21,643 nucleotides of DNA, from contig CAMWJT010000003.1 of the NCBI GenBank assembly GCA_947174625.1, forward strand, positions 1 through 21,643, in the 5' to 3' direction. Below the pieces are notes generated by a model. It saw only the letters and a program-made list of their open reading frames with translations. It was not told the origin of the DNA and did not search any database. This DNA is from an uncultured Ruminococcus sp. (GTDB lineage Bacteria; Bacillota; Clostridia; Oscillospirales; Ruminococcaceae). The translations under genes and the position numbers were made by a program. This document shows, piece after piece, positions 10,601 through 16,452 of this stretch. Every line of letters begins with the position of its first letter. Positions within the stretch are counted from its first letter, which is position 1.

Positions 10601-10771
10601 GCTGATCTGGCAGAAAGTCTGCCGAATCGCTTAGTATTTGCAGATTATCAGCATGAAGATACTGCTCTTTTCCGGAGTGCAGATAATCATACCAGTTCTG
10701 ATATTCCAGCAATATTGAACTCCGTAAGGAATGTGGAAACAACGGCGAATATTTATTTTACCAAAAGATAG
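7652..10771 (+). CDS. drmA: DrmA-like DEXH helicase of a DISARM-type system
   Basis: A 1039-aa helicase matching DrmA in size, motifs and pairing with DrmB. About 400 N-terminal residues precede a Q-motif-like WYPFQMAYILQ and Walker A PTGGGKTEAYLGL (P411, K416-T417). Motif Ia is YTLRLLTLQQFERA. A zinc-ribbon insertion (C525-x2-C528, C548/C549, C554) sits between Ia and II. Motif II is DELH (611-614), motif III ASTATVKN, motif V SVGIDIDRLG and motif VI QATSRVGR (860-867, arginines at 864 and 867). In DISARM, DrmA works with DrmB as a DNA-binding, ATP-dependent complex that engages foreign DNA ends. A reading from TTG at 7571 would overlap the UvrD-like gene by 77 nt. The ATG at 7652 comes 4 nt after the previous stop, has a GAAG/GAGGA ribosome-site-like stretch just before it and starts MSNFRDFYH, so I prefer it. 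Inference: same role as in DISARM, but without a visible methyltransferase to mark self. Confidence 0.9.
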   Translation: MSNFRDFYHTIDDIIRHLKMDFIGPIETHEVIEIEDPLSRYSLGILWAQPKDKSTESIEITDSMEELFEDELENVEELKNLSIFKPSSMGLSFSVSSGDEIRISFSYAVYHHTEYQIEENDKPRHSYSREAKNFSTSISVPDKICNQIISQTEQNIAVYLHVRNINSDGSKLVTISVLNKHKASNEFIESNIHALFQCELSVRSQKGFIPVYQRNIHKSFEEEKNDMLYDSINNYSYGHGCSSMYIEKHGIIEEIRSEFIPQYRMFQMMPKLLNHAVYLSMQYWKQADRVTACQQLRDFISQYEQWYQQLKQHTELIRKYPEPAKESFANIERCMQRLSQGISVLQTNDIAWKAFQYMNESMLIQRVRTKHCSPDSVRWYPFQMAYILQIIPDIVENQSPFHHDVDLLWFPTGGGKTEAYLGLSAFTIFYRRLSEKNPDGVTIIMRYTLRLLTLQQFERATALICACEYMRKQYQLPGEEISIGLWIGSGMTPNHIKDAEETLKKLREDSTAPIYEANPVQITKCPWCGAEIGIGGYSIQHDSMNISCCNNPECEFHAHLPIYIVDDDIYQVTPTFLLSTVDKFARITWEEKSGNLLGANGHKPPELIIQDELHLISGPLGSITGIYEMAIEQICQHYGHTPKMIASTATVKNADRQIKILYNRNMIQFPPNGLSQKDSFFAVEADERQRPARTYIGICATGSGTSEMLIKIFALLTFMKHLYLKQNRSAEVIDQFYTYVGYFNSLKELGSNSIIISDRISSEIKYLTTYKFRKEAEQYHLKVSGKDADIPPYLKNNELTSRNPAKEIKNVLERLTHSFTDPDCYDYIMASNMLSVGIDIDRLGVMCVYGQPKSNSEYIQATSRVGRTNPGLVLSLYNGMRSRDKSYYEQFEYYHSTFYKYVESTSVTSYSPRAIEKTLHCAMMAIIRHTVHRYNSNESARQFRQDDIEIEHIKQIILQRVEDIEPHMKEFAEEWLDYYLKCWADLAESLPNRLVFADYQHEDTALFRSADNHTSSDIPAILNSVRNVETTANIYFTKR

Positions 10772-10774
10772 GAG
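10771..10774 (+). promoter_or_regulatory. Ribosome binding site for a TTG start (drmB)
   Basis: GGAG overlaps the last base of the drmA stop codon and lies 8 nt before a TTG at 10783. No ATG in this frame follows with a better site before the conserved N-terminal part, so the TTG start is accepted. Confidence 0.6.
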
Positions 10775-10782
10775 ACTTTATC

Positions 10783-12591
10783 TTGCCAAGACCAACTTTC
10801 AGAAAAAAATCCCATCCAGAAAATAGGACAATTTCAAAATTTTCAGATGAAAAAATATCTGTTGGTGATCTCAGAAAAACACAGTTGATTACAACTTTCA
10901 GTGTCGGATCAATTGTCGATTTCAAGAATGATACTGTGATTATTGCCTCTGCTGATGACTGGGATTATAATCCGCATCATGCGGAAGAAGTTGAAAACAG
11001 AAAAATCTTTAATGAGAATCTTTCTGTCATCACTGGAGCAGAATATTTCCTAATGCCTAGAACAACACAAAGTACGAATCGCTTTGCACAAAGCAAAAAT
11101 ATTCCCTCTTATATTTTTCCTGAAAAACTGCATTGTTCAAGATGTGGTAATATTTATGATTACAGGGAATTGGACATAAAGCATCGTCATCAGTGTCCTC
11201 AGTGTAAAAATACACTGAATGCTTCACGGTTTATTGTTGTCTGTACCAGAGGACATCTGGATGATTTTCCCTATGATTGGTGGGTTCATTATGGAGGAAC
11301 ATGTCCGTCAGGGATGAAATCTCCTAGAATCAAGATGATTAATATCTATCACAGAACAGACATTGACAGCTTACGTCTGGAATGCACAGCATGTAAAGCA
11401 ACACGGCGCATGGTGCAGATATTTTCAGAAAATGCTCTTTCTGATTATCCATGCACCTGCAAACATCCCCATTTCAAAGATCCATTCGCAAGGGCTTCCT
11501 ATGGCTGTCATGATAAAATGCGTGTCAGACTCCGCTCGGCATCAGGTGTTTATTTCCCTATCACAAAATCTGCCTTATTGATTCCTCCCTGGAGTAAGAA
11601 AGCGGTTCAATACATTCAGAAAAATTATGCTTTATTGAAAATGATTGACAAATCAAATATAATATCCGCTATCCGAAATGTACTACAAGATAATGAAATC
11701 ACAGATGAAGAAATTCAACGCTCCTGGGATATGGTGACCAATTCCCTCGAACAGAAAATAACAAGAACCGAATTATCAGTTCTTGAAGACGAATATGCTG
11801 TTCTCTCTAATGAAGAAAATCAAAACGAAGAAGGCTTTTCCTCTTATTCTTCAATAATTTCGCAAAAATATACTCCATTCTTTGAACAGATTGCTGTTGT
11901 GGAACGACTGACTGTTACACAGGCTTTTACCGGATTTACAAGAATCATTCGTAACGAAGCCAATAAAGTTCCTGTTGCACAATATCCTAAGCCTTGGCTT
12001 CCGGCTGTTGAACTGACTGGTGAAGGCATCTTTATCCGATTCAACCAGGATAAACTCCTTGAATGGCGGAATGCGAATGTATCACACTATAGAAGAATGA
12101 AAAAAGCAATGCAGGACAGTAATTTCAAATTCGAAAATTTTTCAGAAATCTATGTATTGCTACATACTTTTTCTCACTTATTCATTCGGGAAATCTCCAA
12201 TATCTGTGGATATAGTGCTGCTTCTATCAGAGAAAAAATTTACAGTGAGGTAGATGAAGAGAAAAATGAAATCAAAATGTGCGGTATTCTGATCTATGTA
12301 TCATCTTCTGATTGTGACAGCAGTCTTGGAGGTCTCATCAGTGTTGCAGATAATCAAGAAGTATTGGAAAAAATACTGGATAGTCTGCTGGAACGTGCCA
12401 GATGGTGTAGTGCAGATCCGCTATGTATTTCATCCATGAAGCAAGGCTATAAAAATCTGAATTATGCGTCCTGTCATGACTGTACACTATTACCGGAAAC
12501 ATCCTGTGAAAGATTTAATGTTTTTCTGGACAGAGCCTCAATTGTTGGATTGCCAGATCATCCTGCTTTAGGTTTTTTCAATCAAAAATAA
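10783..12591 (+). CDS. drmB: DrmB-like protein with DUF1998 domain
   Basis: A 602-aa protein typical of DrmB. The N-terminal part carries the usual DrmB opening, SVGDLRKTQLITTFSVGSIV. A zinc ribbon follows at C118-x2-C121 and C138-x2-C141, then CTRGHLDDFPYDWWVH and a second Cys-rich stretch (LECTACKATRR, YPCTCKHPH). The C-terminal DUF1998 region has LHTFSHLFIREIS, then SSDCDSSLGGL and the Cys set C542, C548, C564, C567 and C575. DrmB forms a complex with the DrmA helicase in DISARM and has no catalytic motif of its own; it is thought to shape DNA binding. Translation starts at TTG, 11 nt after the drmA stop. It is the last gene of the operon: nothing coding follows on this strand until the transposase remnant at 12702. 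Confidence 0.92.
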   Translation: MPRPTFRKKSHPENRTISKFSDEKISVGDLRKTQLITTFSVGSIVDFKNDTVIIASADDWDYNPHHAEEVENRKIFNENLSVITGAEYFLMPRTTQSTNRFAQSKNIPSYIFPEKLHCSRCGNIYDYRELDIKHRHQCPQCKNTLNASRFIVVCTRGHLDDFPYDWWVHYGGTCPSGMKSPRIKMINIYHRTDIDSLRLECTACKATRRMVQIFSENALSDYPCTCKHPHFKDPFARASYGCHDKMRVRLRSASGVYFPITKSALLIPPWSKKAVQYIQKNYALLKMIDKSNIISAIRNVLQDNEITDEEIQRSWDMVTNSLEQKITRTELSVLEDEYAVLSNEENQNEEGFSSYSSIISQKYTPFFEQIAVVERLTVTQAFTGFTRIIRNEANKVPVAQYPKPWLPAVELTGEGIFIRFNQDKLLEWRNANVSHYRRMKKAMQDSNFKFENFSEIYVLLHTFSHLFIREISNICGYSAASIREKIYSEVDEEKNEIKMCGILIYVSSSDCDSSLGGLISVADNQEVLEKILDSLLERARWCSADPLCISSMKQGYKNLNYASCHDCTLLPETSCERFNVFLDRASIVGLPDHPALGFFNQK

Positions 12592-12701
12592 GCCAAAATG
12601 AATCAGGATTATACAGCCTTGTCCTCGCATCCAAATTCCCAGGCGCAAAAAAATTCACAAAGATATTGTTATAATTGACTAAAAGGAAAGGTGAGTCAAT
12701 C

Positions 12702-12885
12702 ATGACAGAATATTTTGAAGAAATAGAGGACACCAGCAGTGGAAAATCAAATATTTACTTGTGGAAGTAATTGTAATGACAATTATCGCAGTGACAGCAG
12801 GAGCAGATAACTGGAGCGAAATTGCAATGTACAGTAAAGGGAAGATAACGATGTTTCGGGAAAAATAATGTGCCTGAATGTGTGT
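12702..12885 (+). pseudogene. Decayed 5' fragment of an ISAs1-family transposase
   Basis: From the ATG at 12702 the frame reads MTEYFEEIEDTSSGKSNIY and hits a stop at 12768. Shifting one frame from about 12755 continues as LLVEVIVMTIIAVTAGADNW, SEIAMYSKGKITMFREK to a stop near 12868, with a possible further shift to FGKNNVPE. This is the standard opening of ISAs1-family (H-repeat-associated) transposases: FEEIEDPR, then LxEVIxIxIxAVxAGADxWxEI. The GIPSHDT and DDE parts are missing. A good ribosome site (AAGGAAAGGTGAG, 12683-12695) precedes the ATG. The remnant lies directly behind the drmB stop and marks the operon's right flank as a former insertion site. A CAGGATT at about 12604 might be an old element end, but no matching inverted repeat was found. 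Confidence 0.65.
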
Positions 12886-12930
12886 TACTTTCTCCGCAGG
12901 AGCATAATCTTTGATATTTTACGCAAGATA

Positions 12931-12976
12931 AAATAAGAAACAAGAATTCCACTGTAAAAAGTGGGATTTCTTATTT
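12931..12976 (+). terminator. Possible terminator hairpin downstream of the defence operon
   Basis: AAATAAGAAA (12931-12940) pairs with TTTCTTATTT (12967-12976). Inside it TTCCAC (12947-12952) pairs with GTGGGA (12961-12966) around a TGTAAAAA loop, leaving a 6-nt bulge. The right side is U-rich in the + strand transcript. It could stop transcripts from drmB or from the old transposase. It is weaker than the hairpin at 13045. Confidence 0.45.
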
Positions 12977-13044
12977 ACTGAATCTGAACTTGATTGAAAA
13001 ACTTTGGAAATTTCTTTGCGTCAGAATACATTTAAAAATTATAA

Positions 13045-13073
13045 AAAACCGACTTCACTATGAGGTCGGTTTT
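13045..13073 (-). terminator. Intrinsic terminator of the ABC exporter operon, probably bidirectional
   Basis: AAAACCGACTTCA (13045-13057) and TGAGGTCGGTTTT (13061-13073) form a 13-pair stem with one G-U pair and a 3-nt loop. On the minus strand the stem runs into a T-rich tail (complement of the A-run at 13043-13048). It lies about 60 nt behind the ATPase stop. The + strand also ends in TTTT, so it may serve both directions. Confidence 0.8.
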
Positions 13074-13134
13074 GATATGTTATGTTGAATCAAGACATTT
13101 TTCAGCAGTGACAGCATATGTCTTGCTGTATTCT

Positions 13135-13797
13135 TTACACTATTTTTCCGTCTTCTATGGTAACGATTCTGTCAGCGTATTTCGCAACATCGGGATTATG
13201 GGTTATCATTACCAAAGTATGACCATACGCCTTTATGCCTGTCGTGAGGAGATGCAGAACGTCTTCTCCTATTGCAGTATCAAGGTTTCCGGTCGGTTCG
13301 TCTGCAAGTATAATTTTAGGCTTATTGGCAAGCGCTCTTGCTATTGCAACTCTCTGCTGCTGTCCGCCGGATAACTGATGGGGGAATGATTTTTCTTTGC
13401 CATCAAGACCAAGTTCTTTGATAACGCTTGTTATGTACTTGTTATCTATCTTTTCTCCGCTTATATTTACCGGGAAAGTGATATTTTCGTATACATTGAG
13501 TACCGGAATGAGATTGTATGACTGAAAAACAAAGCCTATCTTCTTGCATCTGAACTCTGACATGATCGTATCATCCGCATTTTTATAGTTAAAACCGTCC
13601 ATGATGACTTCGCCTGAATCATAGCTGTCAAGCCCTCCGATGATATTGAGGAGAGTGCTTTTTCCCGAACCGCTCTTTCCCAGTATAACAACGAACTCGC
13701 CTTCTTCGATATTCAGATTGATGTCTTTGATTGCGTGGAAGGACGAATTACCAATTTTATAGTATTTGTTCACGTTCTTTAATGAAATAATACGCAT
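13135..13797 (-). CDS. ABC exporter ATP-binding protein (LolD/MacB/FtsE type)
   Basis: A complete 220-aa ATPase: Walker A GKSGSGKST (40-48), Q-loop Q92 in FVFQSYNLIP, signature LSGGQQQRV (142-150), Walker B IILADEP (162-168) with E167, D-loop NLD (171-173) and switch H200 in MITHNP. Length and motifs fit the subfamily that powers FtsX-type permeases, which use a mechanotransmission cycle rather than classic transport. It starts 8 nt after the permease stop with an AAAGGTAG-like ribosome site, so the two are co-transcribed. The substrate cannot be told from the sequence; antimicrobial peptides, lipoproteins or other envelope substrates are typical for this class. It acts at the inner face of the cytoplasmic membrane. 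Confidence 0.92.
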   Translation of the reverse strand: MRIISLKNVNKYYKIGNSSFHAIKDINLNIEEGEFVVILGKSGSGKSTLLNIIGGLDSYDSGEVIMDGFNYKNADDTIMSEFRCKKIGFVFQSYNLIPVLNVYENITFPVNISGEKIDNKYITSVIKELGLDGKEKSFPHQLSGGQQQRVAIARALANKPKIILADEPTGNLDTAIGEDVLHLLTTGIKAYGHTLVMITHNPDVAKYADRIVTIEDGKIV

Positions 13798-13805
13798 GAT
13801 GATTA

Positions 13806-16214
13806 CTACCTTTCATATATCATTTCTACAATCGAATCATTCGTACTGGTCTTGATATTGCAGTATGCAAACAGTTCTATCAAGCCTATCAATATCAGAT
13901 TTACCAGCAGATAAGCAAGTATGGATATTTTTATCTCCTGAAACAGTATCAGTGACAGATAAGCATTTACGAGCAGCGAAAGTGGTATGCTCACAGCAAC
14001 AGCGATCAGCGTAAGAATAAAGTTTTCATGACAGGCTACCGTCCATAAATTCTTCAATGACAGTCCTATCGCACGCATCACACCATATTCAGCCTTCTTG
14101 CTTGCCATATTCTCCTTGATGGTATTGCTGATTATCATAAAGCTTAGCATCACAGTAGCAATGACGATATATATTGCCATCACGATCATACCAAGAAGCT
14201 GTGCCTCTGCATTGCTTTGTCCGTCATGCAGATTTGTAATATAGGTTTCTGTCGAGAATGGTATCTCCAGAAGTTCAGACAAAGTATTATCTGTTTCAAC
14301 AAGAAATGCACAATAGCCTATATCATTTATGCCCTTGCTTTCTGCCAGTTTCTCGTTTATAATCAGGGTATTTTCCTGACTGAAAACCGCATAGTTCAGC
14401 TTACTTGCACTGCTCAGTCTAACATCAGGCTTTATTGTAAATTCATCATTGTTTTCAGTCGAATGTATACAGAATGCCTCACCTTCATGTGCAGTTTCTG
14501 ATATGAATACAGAGAAAGCCTGGGAAGAATCATATTTAATATTGTTTATTTCTGCGAATTTCTGCCATAGATCATCATCATAGATCAATATCTGGAGCAA
14601 TCCGTCTTTTTCATCCCAGACATAATCAATAGGACATTTCTCTGTATAGATTTTATTAACATGATCCATAGATCTTAAAAGTTCCAGGTCTTCTTCTGAA
14701 AAAGGCTGATTGTTTACAATATCTGCAATATTCGCCTGGATTGCATAATCACTGAAATCAGCTGCACCTTTCACCGAGTTAATTCCAATCACAGCAAAAA
14801 AGTTGCATATCACAAGACAAAGCAGGAAGCTTACTACTAAAGTAACCGTCTGTATCACACTCTTGGCAGCGTTTCTTTTCAGATTCCTCTGAGCGATATG
14901 GAAAAGGAGATTTTTGGAAGTGAAGTCACGGGGATTCTCTGCAAGTATCTTCTCTGACGCATGAAATGCCTTGATATTGATAGGATTTGTCTTTCTGATC
15001 CGGAGTATCAGCTTCAGGCAGGCGACAAAAGCTGAAATCAAAGTAATCAGATATGTAATGACATACGTTTTGATACTCTGCTCTACCTTCATCACTGCAT
15101 CTGTACTGAAAAGTGCCGCCATTATCTTTTCAGCGATTGCAAGATTCAGTAAAGCACCGGATGCCATGCCTATCAACGTCCCTATGGATACCAGTAGTAA
15201 CTGTTCTATCAGAATAAACCTGATAAGCTGTTTGTTATTGAGTCCAATGCATCGCATAGTACCGAATACATTGATCTTGCGGATAAAGCTTAGGCTTATG
15301 GAATTATATACAAATATCGTCAGACATACCGCAATTATCAGGGATAAGAGAAATACGGTCAATGCTGTGTTTTCAAACGAACCTTTATCGGCGTAATTTT
15401 CTGTTTTTTCATCGTTATAAATCAGCTGTACAGAGTTGAAATACTTTCTGCCTTCAACAGTGTCGCCAACTACAATATTCTTTATTTCTTCAATCGCATT
15501 TATCATTTTTTCGTCATTATAGTTTCCCTCTTCCGCTTCCACTGTTATGGCATTTGACTTACTGCAATTCAAATTATTTTCAGCAAAAATACTTTCTGCT
15601 GTTTTAAGGTTAGTATAAAAAAAGTTTCCGGGATCCGCAACATCTTTTATGATGCCGCATACTGTAAATTTTTTGTTGATCTCAACGGGTTTATTATCAT
15701 CAGCATCAGCATCTTCCTTCTCCGTCTCTTCTTCCTCTTCTTCATTTGTCAGCGTAATATCCAGTATGATTTCATCACCAATATTCAGCTCCGGATGAAG
15801 TTCTGTATAGCTTTCTTCCACACATACTTCGTTTTCAGACGCAGGATAGTTTCCATTCAGCAGAGAAGTTTTCTTGAAATACTCCAGATCGCCTTCATAG
15901 CCCATGACGACGGATGCCTTGGAGTTATCATAATACATATTGCCGACAAAAATAGTGGAAAGGTATCTGTCAGGCGCTTCTTCTCCCATATCTCTGAATT
16001 TTTCATGGATCGCAGTCAACTCGTCATAGCTCAGGTCAATCACGTAAAAATCCTGCGGCGCACCTGAATTGACAAACGATCGGAATGAAGACATATAGCT
16101 GTTGCTGATCTGTATCATGCTGAACATGAGCATTGTTGAAATAATAATTCCGATTACGACTCCCAGACTGCTTTTTTTATTGCTGATGATGTATCTGTAT
16201 ACTATTTTAAACAT
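13806..16214 (-). CDS. FtsX-domain ABC exporter permease
   Basis: An 802-aa membrane protein with eight likely membrane helices in a duplicated FtsX arrangement. A first helix (GVVIGIIISTMLMF) is followed by a roughly 240-residue outer domain of MacB periplasmic-core type, then three helices (TVFLLSLIIAVCLTIF; LLLVSIGTLIGMASGALL; VITYLITLISAFVACL). A second block follows: one helix (TLVVSFLLCLVICNFF), a second outer domain of about 160 residues, and three more helices ending in ILAYLLVNLILIGLIELF. The first outer domain holds an acidic tract, EEEEEETEKEDADADD, probably a flexible loop. This differs from BceB-type permeases, which have ten helices and one large outer domain. The start at ATG 16214 is chosen over an in-frame TTG at 16241 because GGGGGA sits 6 nt before the ATG. 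The gene pairs with the ATPase 8 nt downstream. Confidence 0.88.
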   Translation of the reverse strand: MFKIVYRYIISNKKSSLGVVIGIIISTMLMFSMIQISNSYMSSFRSFVNSGAPQDFYVIDLSYDELTAIHEKFRDMGEEAPDRYLSTIFVGNMYYDNSKASVVMGYEGDLEYFKKTSLLNGNYPASENEVCVEESYTELHPELNIGDEIILDITLTNEEEEEETEKEDADADDNKPVEINKKFTVCGIIKDVADPGNFFYTNLKTAESIFAENNLNCSKSNAITVEAEEGNYNDEKMINAIEEIKNIVVGDTVEGRKYFNSVQLIYNDEKTENYADKGSFENTALTVFLLSLIIAVCLTIFVYNSISLSFIRKINVFGTMRCIGLNNKQLIRFILIEQLLLVSIGTLIGMASGALLNLAIAEKIMAALFSTDAVMKVEQSIKTYVITYLITLISAFVACLKLILRIRKTNPINIKAFHASEKILAENPRDFTSKNLLFHIAQRNLKRNAAKSVIQTVTLVVSFLLCLVICNFFAVIGINSVKGAADFSDYAIQANIADIVNNQPFSEEDLELLRSMDHVNKIYTEKCPIDYVWDEKDGLLQILIYDDDLWQKFAEINNIKYDSSQAFSVFISETAHEGEAFCIHSTENNDEFTIKPDVRLSSASKLNYAVFSQENTLIINEKLAESKGINDIGYCAFLVETDNTLSELLEIPFSTETYITNLHDGQSNAEAQLLGMIVMAIYIVIATVMLSFMIISNTIKENMASKKAEYGVMRAIGLSLKNLWTVACHENFILTLIAVAVSIPLSLLVNAYLSLILFQEIKISILAYLLVNLILIGLIELFAYCNIKTSTNDSIVEMIYER

Positions 16215-16220
16215 TTTGCT

Positions 16221-16226
16221 TCCCCC
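16221..16226 (-). promoter_or_regulatory. Ribosome binding site that fixes the permease start
   Basis: On the minus strand GGGGGA lies 6 nt before the ATG at 16214. Starting at the upstream TTG (16241) would place this purine run inside the gene, so the ATG is preferred. Confidence 0.65.
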
Positions 16227-16301
16227 AATTTTAGTGAACAATTATCAATATCATATATAATAAAATTTCTACTATTTATCTTTACTGATTAGGACATCTT
16301 T

Positions 16302-16330
16302 ATTATATCATAAACCATCTGATTTGTCAA
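16302..16330 (-). promoter_or_regulatory. Perfect-consensus sigma-A promoter of the ABC exporter operon
   Basis: On the minus strand the sequence reads TTGACA (16325-16330), a 17-nt spacer, then TATAAT (16302-16307): both hexamers and the spacing are consensus. The start of transcription should be near 16295, giving a leader of about 80 nt to the permease ATG. A strong housekeeping promoter suggests constitutive expression or control by a repressor rather than by the ECF sigma factor upstream. Confidence 0.85.
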
Positions 16331-16405
16331 TCCTTTTTTTGGGGGTATTCTACCGAGAATAGGATAAAATTATAAAAAAAATAATATTTTGTCAAATAAG
16401 CAAAT

Positions 16406-16436
16406 CTGACCGTACCGGAATTTCCGGTACGGTCAG
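16406..16436 (-). terminator. Strong hairpin terminator of the sigma/anti-sigma operon
   Basis: CTGACCGTACCGG (16406-16418) and CCGGTACGGTCAG (16424-16436) pair perfectly over 13 bp with a 5-nt AATTT loop. It lies 16 nt behind the stop of the DUF4367-repeat gene. On the minus strand the tail is ATTTGCTTATTTG, moderately T-rich. It separates this operon from the ABC exporter promoter. Confidence 0.75.
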
Positions 16437-16452
16437 CAGTTATGAAGATATA

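Larger units (their letters stand above)
12592..13134. other. Non-coding gap between defence operon and ABC exporter operon
   Basis: No intact gene is present. It holds the ISAs1-type transposase remnant, a TATAAT-like hexamer at 12670-12675 without a matching -35, and two hairpins described separately. I see nothing else, and no attachment site or direct repeat was recognised. Confidence 0.6.

Noticed and set aside
12..12591. A classical DISARM system
   Set aside because: DrmA and DrmB are present but the methyltransferase, DrmC and DrmD are not seen, and four other genes are fused into the operon. Upstream sequence outside the window could still change this.
12755..12952. A 65-codon open frame on the - strand
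   Set aside because: It is the complement of the ISAs1-type transposase remnant, whose + strand frames match a known family.
13806..16214. Identification of the ABC exporter as a BceAB-type peptide-resistance transporter
   Set aside because: The permease has eight helices with two outer domains instead of ten helices with one, and no BceRS-like two-component system is adjacent.
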